Positions 41,466 to 50,140 of a DNA stretch of 64,000 bases are shown piece by piece. The position numbers were made by a program, and so were the translations under genes. Origin of the DNA: VAZQ01 sp963835165 (lineage in GTDB: Bacteria; Pseudomonadota; Alphaproteobacteria; Rhizobiales; Xanthobacteraceae); contig CAWIGD010000005.1 in the NCBI GenBank assembly GCA_963835165.1, forward strand, positions 43,400 through 107,399, read 5' to 3'. Within the stretch, counting starts at the first letter, position 1. Each line of letters starts with the position of its first letter. A model generated the notes under the pieces. The model ran no database searches. It worked only from the letters and a program-made list of their open reading frames with translations, and was not told the DNA's origin.

Positions 41466-42385
41466 CAATCGGTCCCATCCAATTTGAGCAGGAACGCATC
41501 CCAACGGTTCATCAACCGGTCGTGGCGGCTGTAGCGCTCGAGCGCAGGCGTTCCCTTGACGGCAGCGACGCCGTTAAGCAGCGCATTGGCAATGGCCATC
41601 GGCGCCACCATGGAATTCTGCATTCCGGTTCCGGCCGAGGCAGCGAGCAGAACGACGTCGCCGAGCTGTCCGACCGCGGAGATGGGCGAGTCCGTCACCG
41701 CGATGACCTTGGCTTTGTTCTCCTTCGCCCACAGGGCGATGCGGTGCGTCGCGCTGGCATAGCGCGGAAAAGTGAACGCCAACACGCAATCCTCTGGCTT
41801 TATCTCGACCAGCCGGGGGGTCGCGAACGCGTCATTGGACGCGAGCAGCGAAATCTCGCTGCGCAGACGATCGAGCACCAGCGCGAAATAATGCGCGACC
41901 GGAAAGGTCGAGAATCCGGCGGCCACGTAGACGCGACGCGAGCGCGAGAGAATATTGACCGCGCGACCGAACGCGGCGGCGTCGAGACCGGATATGGTGC
42001 GATGCAGATTTTGCCAGTCGTGGCTGAGCGAGGCGCCGAAGCTCGTGCCTTCCAGATGACCGGCGACTTGGCCTTCGTTGATGGGGTCGCCGGTGCGCGA
42101 GAGCTGGCCGCGCACCAGTTCGCGCATCCGCTCCTGCAGATCCGGGAACCCGTTGAGGCCGAGACGGTAGGTGAAGCGCACAATGGTCGAGGGATTGACG
42201 TCGAGCTGCGCAGCCATCTGATCGACAGTCGAGAACGCCACCGCCTGCGAATGCTCCACGATATATTCGGCGATGCGCTTCTGCGATTGCGTGAGCCGGT
42301 CGTAGCGGCGGCGCAGTTCCTCGATCACGCCGCCGGAGCTGGCAGCGTCGGATGCGGACTTGGCTTCGGCTTTACGGATCGGCAT
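41465..42385 (-). CDS. MurR/RpiR family transcriptional regulator
   Basis: A 306-residue regulator: N-terminal HTH_6 domain (about 19-95; LTQSQKRIAEYIVEHSQ, STVDQMAAQLDVNPSTIVRF) and a C-terminal SIS domain (about 130-270; RVYVAAGFSTFPVAHYFAL, VIAVTDSPIS). SIS domains normally bind phosphosugars, which is unusual for an acyl-CoA operon; here it may sense another metabolite. AAAGGA lies 6 bases before the ATG. It is coupled to the CaiB gene (TGATG) and 101 bases from the ThDP-enzyme gene, all on one strand. Confidence 0.9.
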   Translation of the reverse strand: MPIRKAEAKSASDAASSGGVIEELRRRYDRLTQSQKRIAEYIVEHSQAVAFSTVDQMAAQLDVNPSTIVRFTYRLGLNGFPDLQERMRELVRGQLSRTGDPINEGQVAGHLEGTSFGASLSHDWQNLHRTISGLDAAAFGRAVNILSRSRRVYVAAGFSTFPVAHYFALVLDRLRSEISLLASNDAFATPRLVEIKPEDCVLAFTFPRYASATHRIALWAKENKAKVIAVTDSPISAVGQLGDVVLLAASAGTGMQNSMVAPMAIANALLNGVAAVKGTPALERYSRHDRLMNRWDAFLLKLDGTD

Positions 42386-42486
42386 GCGTGTTCCTTTGCG
42401 CGACGGCCAGCCAATCTTCCAGCGCGCTTGATTCGCGCCGGCGTCGCGATCTCGCTCGCACTGAATTCACCTCACAAGCACGCACA

Positions 42487-44259
42487 TCAGCTCTCGACAT
42501 TCCGCAGCAGGTTATAGCTCGGATATGACTTCGCCCATTTGTCCGGATAGGCGCGATCGATGCCCTTGGTGAAATAGCTGCCCACGCTGAGATCGACGGG
42601 AACGTCGATGACCCAGGGACGCCGGCTGGCAAAGGCCTTTTCGAGTGTAGGCGCCAAGGCAGCGGGATCGTCGATGCGCGCGCCTTCCGCACCGTAGGCA
42701 TGGGCGAGCGCGACGTAGTCAGGATTGTAGGGCTTGCCGGTATCCTTGCGCACGAAATGGCACCAGGGATGGGTGCGCGAATAGCTCCGCTCCATGCCCT
42801 TGCGCTCGATGCCGAGCTCGTAATTATTGAGGATGACCCAGATCGCCGGCAGATCGTATTCCACCGCCGAGGCGACGACCTGCGACGTCATGTTGAATGC
42901 GCCGTCGCCGACCAACACGATGCCGGGTCGCCCGTCGGCCGCGAGCGCGCCGGGGATGCCGGACGAGGCCCAACCCATCTCGGCCATGCCGGGGCTGATC
43001 TGCCACGCGCCCGGCGTGCAGATCTTCATGTAGGCCTCGGCATATTGGGTGACGTCGCCGATATCGACATAGACCCGGCCATCCTTGGGCAGCGCGCGGC
43101 CGACTTCGTGGACCAGGCGCGCAGGATGGGTAGGCGTGCTGGTTGCCGTCTGCAGTGGGCGGATTTCCTCTTCCCACTCGGCGCGGAAGCCTTGGGTGCG
43201 TTCGAGCCAACCCTGGTGTCTCTTGTTGCCGGGGCCGCCCACGGCGGCCGCAAGGTCCTCGAGAAAAAGCTTGGCATCGCTGACGAGCCCGAGCTCCACC
43301 GGGAAATTGCGCCCGACCTCCTGATAATCGAGGTCGACCTGCACGATCTTGGTCTGCGATACGTCGTAGATCGAGCCCTTGCGCCAGTTCGCGGTGTGAT
43401 TGTCGGAGAAGCGCGCACCGACCCCGATCACCAGATCGGCTTCGCGGCTCGCGCGTGCGGCGCAGACAAAACCCGAGCGCCCGAGCGTACCGATGGAGAG
43501 CGGATGATCCTCCGGCAACATTCCCTTGGCCGGAAGCGTCGTTGCGGTCGGGATGTTGAGCTTCTCGGCCGCGGTCTTGAGCGCGGCGGCGGCTCCCGAG
43601 CGCACCACGCCGCCACCCGCAAGCAGCAGCGGCCGCTCGGCCTCCGCGATCATCCGGGCGATACGCTCCACATTCCCGGCGTCGGCGCGCGGGCGACTGA
43701 GATGCGGCGCGCGCCCGGACGGCGCCTCGATCTCGCCTTCGACCTGCGCCAGCTGGATGTCGTAGGGGATTTCGACGAAGACCGGACCCGGCCGGCCCGA
43801 AGTCGCGGTCTTGAGCGCGTAATTGAGGATCTCGATGGTGGTGTCGGGCCGCACCAACATCCACGTTCCCTTGCAGATCGGCCGGAAGATGCTCGTGGCG
43901 TCCTCGAAGCCGCGGTAATAAATCTCCTGCATGCCGGCCTTGCCGAGAAAATGCGTCGTCGAGCCGCCGGCGATGATCAGGAGCGGCGAGGACTCGTGCA
44001 TGGCGCTGGCACACGCGCCCACTGCGTTGAGCAGGCCGGGCCCTTTCGACACGATCACCGGGGCGATCCTGCCGCTGACGCGATGGTAGAGATCGGCCAT
44101 GTGCACGGCATGAGATTCGTGCTTGGCCTGGATACCCTCGATCTGCGGCTTGTCGGTCAGGGCATCGAGAAAGGGCCACACGGCGCCGCCGGCATACCCG
44201 AAATAGTGCTTAAATCCGGCGACCTCGAACCATTGGGCGATCGCATCAACCACGCGCAT
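42487..44259 (-). CDS. Thiamine-diphosphate-dependent enzyme, acetolactate synthase-like
   Basis: A 590-residue ThDP enzyme with the three usual domains. Glu48 in KHESHAVHMAD is the cofactor-activating Glu; the ThDP/Mg motif is GDGAFNMTSQ ending in LNN; the middle domain is FAD-fold-like (VIGVGARFSDNHTANWRKG). It resembles acetolactate synthases, oxalyl-CoA decarboxylases and glyoxylate carboligases, and the exact reaction is not clear. Start ATG at 44259 has AGGAG 7 bases upstream. It heads the minus-strand operon and diverges from a TctC receptor across 171 bases, which probably hold both promoters. Confidence 0.85.
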   Translation of the reverse strand: MRVVDAIAQWFEVAGFKHYFGYAGGAVWPFLDALTDKPQIEGIQAKHESHAVHMADLYHRVSGRIAPVIVSKGPGLLNAVGACASAMHESSPLLIIAGGSTTHFLGKAGMQEIYYRGFEDATSIFRPICKGTWMLVRPDTTIEILNYALKTATSGRPGPVFVEIPYDIQLAQVEGEIEAPSGRAPHLSRPRADAGNVERIARMIAEAERPLLLAGGGVVRSGAAAALKTAAEKLNIPTATTLPAKGMLPEDHPLSIGTLGRSGFVCAARASREADLVIGVGARFSDNHTANWRKGSIYDVSQTKIVQVDLDYQEVGRNFPVELGLVSDAKLFLEDLAAAVGGPGNKRHQGWLERTQGFRAEWEEEIRPLQTATSTPTHPARLVHEVGRALPKDGRVYVDIGDVTQYAEAYMKICTPGAWQISPGMAEMGWASSGIPGALAADGRPGIVLVGDGAFNMTSQVVASAVEYDLPAIWVILNNYELGIERKGMERSYSRTHPWCHFVRKDTGKPYNPDYVALAHAYGAEGARIDDPAALAPTLEKAFASRRPWVIDVPVDLSVGSYFTKGIDRAYPDKWAKSYPSYNLLRNVES

Positions 44260-44430
44260 CTTTGTGCTCCTGGGCGGGGCGTTTGCTTGCTTCTTGACGG
44301 GCCCGAGCCGGTGCGGGAATGTTTGCAACAAAATTCGTTGCAGTCAACGGAGGCGGAGCAACTGCCGTTTTCGGAAAGGCCACGGCAGCCGGCGCCGCGC
44401 TCAGGTTGTGCGCACCTCAGGGAGGGAAAC

Positions 44431-45450
44431 GTGCATCGGCTTCTGGCTGCGCTCGCGATCATCGGGGCGCTCACCGGTTCCACGGTCGCGCCAACGGGTG
44501 CGCAGCACTTGGCGCAGGCATCGCCGCCGCCATCCCCACAAATTTGGCCGAGCAGACCCATGCGCATCGTCGTGCCGTGGCCGCCCGGAGGAAGCGCCGA
44601 CATGATCGGCCGCATCCTGGCCGAACATCTCGGCAACGCGTTCGCCCAGAGCGTCGTGGTCGAGAACCGGCCGGGCGCGAGCGGCATGGTCGGTTCCGCC
44701 GCGGTTGCTCGTTCCGATCCCGACGGCACCACCTTCGTGATCTCCGGCATCCCCTCCCACGTTGTCGCCCCGGCGACCAGCGCCAACGCGCCCTTCGACC
44801 CGGTGAAGGACTTCACCCACATCGCCTATGTCGGCGGCGCGCCGATCGTCATCACCGCGCATGCCTCGCTCGGGGTGAAATCGCTCGCCGAGCTCGTCGC
44901 GATGGCGCGACGCAGCGGCAACGCGCTGGGATATGTCTCGCCCGGCGTGGGTTCGCTGGGCCACATGGTCGGTGAGTACCTGGCGCGCAAGGACGATATC
45001 AGGCTCGAACACATTCCCTACAAGGGCGGCGTCCAGGCGGTCACCGACCTCATCGCCGGGCATGTGAAGGTGGGCGCCATGACCTGGACGACCACACGTC
45101 CGCATATCCGCACCGGCATGCTGACCGCGCTGGCGGTGTCCACGGCCCTGCGCTTCGCCGAAGATCCCGACCTGCCGACGCTGCGGGAGCTGGGCTATGG
45201 CGAGCTCGTGACCACGACCTGGTGGTCGTTCTCCGGGCCGGCGAAGCTGCCGCCCGACATCGTCCAGCGGCTCAGTCAGGAAATCAACAAAGCGCTCGAT
45301 GCCCCCGACGTGCGCAGGAAGCTGGAGCAGGAGGCGATCGTCACGGAAAAAATGTCGCCTGCCCAATTCACGCGCTTCGTCGAGGATGAAATTGGAAAAT
45401 GGGGACCGTTGGCGAAGACGGCGATCGGAGTGCAAGGCTCCGGCAACTGA
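44431..45450 (+). CDS. TctC/Bug-family solute receptor
   Basis: A 339-residue periplasmic receptor. Signal peptide (VHRLLAALAIIGALTGSTVA), then WPSRPMRIVVPWPPGGSADM, the family ligand loop, and HIPYKGGVQAVTDLIAGHV further on, both diagnostic of Bug proteins. GTG at 44431 has GGAGG 5 bases upstream; the long open frame before it is antisense to the ThDP gene and not coding. It probably delivers a carboxylic acid for the divergent CoA-transferase operon. No TctAB genes are present. Confidence 0.92.
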   Translation: MHRLLAALAIIGALTGSTVAPTGAQHLAQASPPPSPQIWPSRPMRIVVPWPPGGSADMIGRILAEHLGNAFAQSVVVENRPGASGMVGSAAVARSDPDGTTFVISGIPSHVVAPATSANAPFDPVKDFTHIAYVGGAPIVITAHASLGVKSLAELVAMARRSGNALGYVSPGVGSLGHMVGEYLARKDDIRLEHIPYKGGVQAVTDLIAGHVKVGAMTWTTTRPHIRTGMLTALAVSTALRFAEDPDLPTLRELGYGELVTTTWWSFSGPAKLPPDIVQRLSQEINKALDAPDVRRKLEQEAIVTEKMSPAQFTRFVEDEIGKWGPLAKTAIGVQGSGN

Positions 45451-45501
45451 TGTCCCCATGGGCCCACAAAAACGTCATGGATTGAAAGCCTGGAGCGCCG
45501 C

Positions 45502-46506
45502 ATGAATGTGACAGAGGCCCCCACCACGGCGGCCAAGCTGCCGCTGACCTTTGCCTGCGGACTCTATGACCGCATGCTGCGCCTCTATACCGGCGAGGTT
45601 CAACCGCGCGGCATCGATCTCACGTTCCTCGCCAATGACGAGCCGCGCGACATTTTCGACCGCATGGGCGGCAAGCTCGAATTCGACGCGTCGGAAATGT
45701 CGAGCTCGGAATTCATCAGCCGGTTCGGGACGGGCCATTGCCCATTCGTCGCCATCCCGGCCTTTGCCTCCCGCCTCTTCCGGCACGGCTTCATTTTTTT
45801 CAATCGCAAGGCGGGCATTCGGACGCCGAACGACCTCGAAGGCAAGCGCGTCGGCGTCCCGCTCTACACCATGAGCGCCGCGATCTGGATCCGCGGCCTG
45901 CTGCAGCACGAATATGGCGTCGACCTTTCGAAAGTCCGCTGGGTGCAAGGCGCACTGAGGAAGCCGGGCGCGCACGGCAGCCCGACGGTGGCGCCGCTGC
46001 TCAAGCAACCGGACATCGAGATCAATCGCTCGGGCGATTCTCTCAGCAAGCTGCTGGCCGACGGCGAAATCGATGCCGTCATCAGTTCGCGCCCGGTCGA
46101 GGCGATCGGATCGAACCCCGATATCGCACGCTTATTTCCCAATTACCGCGAGGTGGAGAAGGACTACTACCGGCGCACCCGCATCTTTCCGATCATGCAT
46201 CTCATCGTCATCCGCCGCGATGTCCACGAGGCGAATCCGTTCGTGGCCCAGAGCCTGTACGACGCGTTGTGCGATTCGAAGGACCGTGCGCTCGCACTGA
46301 TGAAGGAGCGCGGCGCGCTGCGTTACATGCTGCCCTGGCTTCCCGCCGACATGGACGAGATCGACGACGTGTTCGGCGGCGATCCCTGGCCCTATGGCGT
46401 GGAGGCCAATCGGCCCACGCTCGAGGCGCTGGTCCAGTACATGGTCGAACAGCACTTTATTCCGCGGCGGATTCCGATCGAAGAGCTGTTCGTGGTCGGA
46501 CGCTGA
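45502..46506 (+). CDS. 4,5-Dihydroxyphthalate decarboxylase-like protein (periplasmic-binding-protein fold)
   Basis: A 334-residue protein of the Pht5-like family: LPLTFACGLYDRMLRLYTGE, MSSSEFISRF, PFVAIPAFASRLFRHGFIFF, LEGKRVGVPLYTMSAAIWIR and PYGVEANRPTLEALVQYMVE are typical. There is no signal peptide, fitting a cytosolic enzyme. Some family members decarboxylate 4,5-dihydroxyphthalate; many relatives have other or unknown substrates. GGAG precedes the ATG. It follows the TctC receptor by 51 bases, so the two are likely co-transcribed. Confidence 0.8.
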   Translation: MNVTEAPTTAAKLPLTFACGLYDRMLRLYTGEVQPRGIDLTFLANDEPRDIFDRMGGKLEFDASEMSSSEFISRFGTGHCPFVAIPAFASRLFRHGFIFFNRKAGIRTPNDLEGKRVGVPLYTMSAAIWIRGLLQHEYGVDLSKVRWVQGALRKPGAHGSPTVAPLLKQPDIEINRSGDSLSKLLADGEIDAVISSRPVEAIGSNPDIARLFPNYREVEKDYYRRTRIFPIMHLIVIRRDVHEANPFVAQSLYDALCDSKDRALALMKERGALRYMLPWLPADMDEIDDVFGGDPWPYGVEANRPTLEALVQYMVEQHFIPRRIPIEELFVVGR

Positions 46507-46541
46507 CCGCTCGCGCTGCGTTGCGCGCGGGAACAAGCCCC

Positions 46542-47912
46542 TCAGCCCGTTGCGTCGCCGCCACCTGTATTCGGCCGGCCGAACGCCGCCTCCATCTCAC
46601 GGCGCACCTTCACGGCGAGATCGTGCTCGTCATAGACGACATCGCTCCATTTGAGGCATTCGCCCTCGGCGAGGTCGCGCTTGAGCTTGATCCCGTGGGC
46701 GAGCCCGAGCGGCAGAAGGCCCTCGGCGAGCGAACGTTCGGCCGGAACCTGCTTGCCCCAGACGCAAAATCCGCCCTCGCCGTCGAGCACCTCGCCCTGC
46801 TTGAGCGCGCGCTTTGCGGTGGCGGCGACGTCGGAGCGAAAGCCGGTAGGCGAACCCGTCGGCTCCCGGCGCAGCGCCGCACTCGCCACCGACACGCCGA
46901 GCTCGAGTCCGATCATGTGGATCGGCCGGTAGAGCGCGGCGTAGCGGCCGCTCTGGTCCGGCAGCATGGCGTATTCCTTGAAACAACGGCGCGCGTAATC
47001 GCTCTCGCCCTCGAACACCACGTAGGTGCCGAGCGCGAGATGGTGCGGTACGTCGCGGCCGTCACGATAGACCGACGAGGTGACTTCGGTGACGCCGGCT
47101 TTCTCGAGCGTGCCGCCAACCGCCTTGGGCTTGCACACGTCGGCGAGCTCGAAGCGCGTCGCGGGCGGAAAACCCAGGCCCTCGCTCTGCGGCACGAGCC
47201 CGGCGGCATTGCAGACCGCGGTCATCTCGATGCCCGACTTGGTGCCGTCGACGAAGCTGTTGAACATTTTCGGGTTGATGGAATTGCGGTCCGTGATGGC
47301 GAGGTACTTGTCGAGGATCTCCCACACGGTGTCGGGCGTGGAGCGGTGATAATGCGGCTCGTAGCGCGTCCCCTTGCCGGCGGCGATCACGGTAAAGCCG
47401 CAAGCGCGCGCCCAGTCGACATGCTCGCAAATGAGCGCGGGCTGGTCACCCCACGCCAAGCTGTAGACCACGCCCGCAGCCTTGGCCTTGCGCGCGAGCA
47501 ACGGACCCGCGACCGCGTCGGCCTCGACATTGACCATGACGATGTGCTTGCCATGCTTGATCGCAGCCAGCGCATGGCGGATGCCGGCAGTTGGGACGCC
47601 GGTCGCCTCGACGATCACCTCGACCTCGGGGAATGCGATCAGGGCCTGCGCGTCGGGCGTCACATGGGTGCACCCGGTCTTGAGCGCTGCACCCAGCGAC
47701 GTCGCGGAAATCGCCGGTTCGTCCCATCCCGCCGTGCGCAGCTGGCTCGATGCGCGCGCAACATCGAGATCGGCAACAGCGACGACGTGGAGCCCGCGCG
47801 TGCGCCGCGCCTGCGCCAGAAACATGGTGCCGAACTTTCCGGCCCCGATCAGACCGACGGTCACCGGCCGGCCGGCGGCCTCGCGTTCGAGCAGCATGGC
47901 GTGGAGGTTCAC
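46542..47912 (-). CDS. NAD(P)-dependent oxidoreductase with C-terminal SAF domain
   Basis: A 456-residue protein: Rossmann N-terminus (VTVGLIGAGKFGTMFLAQA), a homoserine-dehydrogenase/Gfo-like catalytic middle (EVIVEATGVPTAGIRHALAA, VMVNVEADAVAGPLLARKA), and a C-terminal SAF-type domain (about 385-440; LKQGEVLDGEGGF, GIKLKRDLAEGECLKWSDV). The fusion is found in Alphaproteobacteria and is linked to sugar-acid catabolism in some cases; the substrate here is unknown. It starts with GTG at 47912, with GAGG 5 bases upstream. It converges on the dihydroxyphthalate-decarboxylase-like gene. Confidence 0.82.
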   Translation of the reverse strand: MNLHAMLLEREAAGRPVTVGLIGAGKFGTMFLAQARRTRGLHVVAVADLDVARASSQLRTAGWDEPAISATSLGAALKTGCTHVTPDAQALIAFPEVEVIVEATGVPTAGIRHALAAIKHGKHIVMVNVEADAVAGPLLARKAKAAGVVYSLAWGDQPALICEHVDWARACGFTVIAAGKGTRYEPHYHRSTPDTVWEILDKYLAITDRNSINPKMFNSFVDGTKSGIEMTAVCNAAGLVPQSEGLGFPPATRFELADVCKPKAVGGTLEKAGVTEVTSSVYRDGRDVPHHLALGTYVVFEGESDYARRCFKEYAMLPDQSGRYAALYRPIHMIGLELGVSVASAALRREPTGSPTGFRSDVAATAKRALKQGEVLDGEGGFCVWGKQVPAERSLAEGLLPLGLAHGIKLKRDLAEGECLKWSDVVYDEHDLAVKVRREMEAAFGRPNTGGGDATG

Positions 47913-48015
47913 TGCAGCCTCGGTCTTGCGCCCGCTCCGGCAGGCGACGCCGCACCCGAGTCAGTTCGAGATCGGCTCTCCCAGCACGGGCAGGGGAGTC
48001 ATAGCATCTGCGCCG

Positions 48016-48603
48016 CTATTGGCACACCGCGCGCGTGACGAATATCTCCGTCCGGCATTCGGCGTCATTGGGCGAGCGGCCCTCGAGCAAGACCTTCGCC
48101 GGACATTTCAGCTCCGACTGGGTATCGAGGCTCTTTCCGCTCTGGAATCCCTTGCCGCGGCAGAATGCATCGACCGCCGACTGGCAATCTGGGCTGCCGT
48201 TCCGCGCCGCGGTGCAACGCTCGCGCGCCGTCACGATGCGGGTATTTGGCAATCCGATCATCGCGTCGGTCGCATCTTTGGCGGCGTCGCGTGTCTGATT
48301 GCCCAACTTGTCAAATGTCTCCTGGGCACCCTGCATGTCGGTTCTAAACTTGGTGGTTCCCTGGTCCAGCCAACGGCCGAATGTTTCGACGAGGTTCGGC
48401 TGAGGAGGCAGCGGCGGCAGGAGAAAGAAGCCTGGGCCGCTCGGACTCTGGGCAGGATTCGGATCCGGGACCGGAGTGCTCTTGGGGGATTGAGCCTCCT
48501 GCGCAAGGGCGGAAAAAACCAGGAACAGCGTGCAGGCGCCGACCGCCGCGCGCGCCGCGGTCGCCGAACCTCGCATGCGAATTGTTCCCGGACGGCTGGT
48601 CAT
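48016..48603 (-). CDS. Exported hypothetical protein, Cys-containing
   Basis: A 195-residue protein with a signal peptide (AARAAVGACTLFLVFSALA, cleavage near AQA), a Pro-rich linker (VPDPNPAQSPSGPGFFLLPP) and a helical region (GRWLDQGTTKFRTDMQGAQE). The C-terminal half has six or so Cys (RERCTAA, DCQSAVDAFC, LKCPAK, AECRTE, RAVCQ), probably in disulphides. I do not recognise the family, though it resembles rhizobial exported proteins of unknown role. AAGGGG 6 bases before ATG 48603 supports the start. Confidence 0.7.
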   Translation of the reverse strand: MTSRPGTIRMRGSATAARAAVGACTLFLVFSALAQEAQSPKSTPVPDPNPAQSPSGPGFFLLPPLPPQPNLVETFGRWLDQGTTKFRTDMQGAQETFDKLGNQTRDAAKDATDAMIGLPNTRIVTARERCTAARNGSPDCQSAVDAFCRGKGFQSGKSLDTQSELKCPAKVLLEGRSPNDAECRTEIFVTRAVCQ

Positions 48604-48678
48604 CACGTTCCCCTTGACGTCGCAGCCGACCGCAGCGTGCGCAGGGGGCATGGCGAAAATGAGGAGGGATGGAACTTT

Positions 48679-49260
48679 TCAGAAGAGATACAAGGCGGCA
48701 GCGATACCGGCGACGAGCAGCACCGCGGCGGTAGTGACCCAGAACCCCAATCGCTCCTCGATGATCGTACGCGCCTGCGCGCCATAGCGGTTGAGCAGAA
48801 ACGCCACGAGGAAAAAGCGCATTCCTCGCGCGACGATCGACAGCAGCATAAACAAAAGGAGATTGTAGCCGGCAAAACCCGACGCAATGGTAACGATCTT
48901 GTACGGGATCGGTGTCAGGCCCTTGAGCAGGATGATCCAGCCGCCCCATTGGGCATAGGCCTCGCGGAAGGCCTCGACCTTGTTGCCGTAGCCGTAGAGC
49001 TGAATCAGCCAGAGCCCGACCGAGTCGTAGAGCACGGCACCGATGAAATAGCCGAGCACCCCGCCGGCGACCGAGGTGACGGTGCATACGGTCGCGTAGA
49101 ACCAGGCCTTGTCCGGGCGCGCGATCGCCATCGGGATCAGCATCGCGTCGGGCGGAATGGGAAAGAACGAGCTCTCGACGAACGAGACGATGCCCATCAG
49201 CCACGTCGCGTGAGGCCTGTCGGCGGCGGCGATGCACCAGTCATAAAGGCGTCGAAGCAT
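48679..49260 (-). CDS. YqaA/DedA-like VTT-domain membrane protein
   Basis: A 193-residue integral membrane protein. ESSFFPIPPDAMLIPMAIA is the re-entrant signature of the YqaA branch of the DedA/VTT superfamily, and GGWIILLKGLTPIPYKIVTI the second. At least four transmembrane segments are visible. DedA-type proteins act in membrane lipid flipping and proton balance. It is short compared with DedA proper (about 220 aa), fitting YqaA. No strong ribosome site. It precedes hisE on the opposite flank, with no obvious functional link. Confidence 0.88.
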   Translation of the reverse strand: MLRRLYDWCIAAADRPHATWLMGIVSFVESSFFPIPPDAMLIPMAIARPDKAWFYATVCTVTSVAGGVLGYFIGAVLYDSVGLWLIQLYGYGNKVEAFREAYAQWGGWIILLKGLTPIPYKIVTIASGFAGYNLLLFMLLSIVARGMRFFLVAFLLNRYGAQARTIIEERLGFWVTTAAVLLVAGIAAALYLF

Positions 49261-49404
49261 GGCGGGCTTGTTAGCCGCGAGCCCGGCAATTGTCCATCCA
49301 CGGGATGACGCAGACGGGCCAAAAAACCAAGCGGTTTGCTTGGCTTGAACGGGCTGGCTGGCTCAATGACGTGTCGTCAGGAGGCCGGTCGGCGGATCCG
49401 GCAG

Positions 49405-49785
49405 TCAGCGCCGCTTGCGCGCGCGGCTGCGGTCGAGCGCGACAACCTTGCGCGGCGGCGGAGCGTCGGGGCGGTCCTTCGGAAGCTTCTCGGCAATGCC
49501 CAGAAGACGCTCACGGCGCTGCATCTCCGTCCACACGTCCTTGGGGTGAACGCCAGCGGCGGCCCAGAGCACCACGAGGTTGTAGAGCAGATCGGCGCTC
49601 TCGCGCACGACCAAATCGGAATGGCCGTGCACGGCATCGATCGCCACCTCGATCGCTTCCTCGGCCAGCTTCTTCGCCATCTTGCTGCGGCCCGCGCGCA
49701 ACAGCCGGGCGGTCCGCGAGGTCGTGGGATCGGCGACCCGGGAGGCGAGGACGGCGGCGTAGAGACGGTCGAGCGAATCACTCAT
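49405..49785 (-). CDS. hisE: Phosphoribosyl-ATP pyrophosphatase
   Basis: A 126-residue MazG-like all-alpha enzyme of histidine synthesis, second step. SRTARLLRAGRSKMAKKLAE, EEAIEVAIDAVHG and RESADLLYNLVVLW hold the metal-binding Glu/Asp residues. The family is usually about 105 aa; here a basic tail (PPPRKVVALDRSRARKRR) adds about 20. The ATG at 49785 fits the family start; a TTG-started frame to 49806 is an alternative. No other his gene is near, so it is an orphan of the operon. Confidence 0.88.
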   Translation of the reverse strand: MSDSLDRLYAAVLASRVADPTTSRTARLLRAGRSKMAKKLAEEAIEVAIDAVHGHSDLVVRESADLLYNLVVLWAAAGVHPKDVWTEMQRRERLLGIAEKLPKDRPDAPPPRKVVALDRSRARKRR

Positions 49786-50140
49786 GCCAGTACAGAATAA
49801 CGCCAACCTGTCGAGAGTGTGTTAACGATTATGGCCAGAATGCAATGGACGCGATGTCACAGAGGTTCAGAAAGCATAGGCCGGCGTCGCCTGGGTGCGA
49901 CGCCGGCCTACATACTCACTCGCACTGACGTCACTTACACTTACTCACTCAACGCTCACTCTCGACGCTCACGCTCGCGCGGGTGACGCCTCACCACCGG
50001 GTATCCGAGTCTACCGGCGGGTCGACCTTGAATTTGGGCGCGAACGACGGCGCAATCACGCCGAAGCCCCCTAATATTTTCGTAATGTGGGATGGTGAAA
50101 CGCTGGCTCTTGCGGCGGTGCGAAACGCCGGCGTGCCGCG
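49786..50140. other. Intergenic region between hisE and putA
   Basis: About 355 bases with no convincing gene. It contains a strong hairpin (49877-49910, listed separately) and, at about 49913-49982, a stretch of loosely repeated CTCAC/ACGCTCAC motifs. Right after the putA stop, the same minus-strand frame stays open for some 50 codons and ends in a protein-like sequence (FAPKFKVDPPVDSDTRW); no start codon is obvious. Confidence 0.45.
49877..49910. repeat. Perfect 14-bp inverted repeat
   Basis: TAGGCCGGCGTCGC-CTGGGT-GCGACGCCGGCCTA, perfect arms around a 6-base loop. There is no T-run on either side, so a simple intrinsic terminator is not supported, though it could end putA transcription with help, or act as a REP-type element. 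It lies downstream of putA on its strand. Confidence 0.8.

Noticed and set aside
42700..44430. N-terminal 577 codons of the long plus-strand frame ending at 45450
   Set aside because: This part is antisense to the ThDP enzyme; the real TctC protein starts at GTG 44431 with a signal peptide and GGAGG.
49877..49910. Intrinsic terminator for putA or hisE
   Set aside because: Hairpin is perfect but there is no following T-run on either strand; recorded as a repeat instead.
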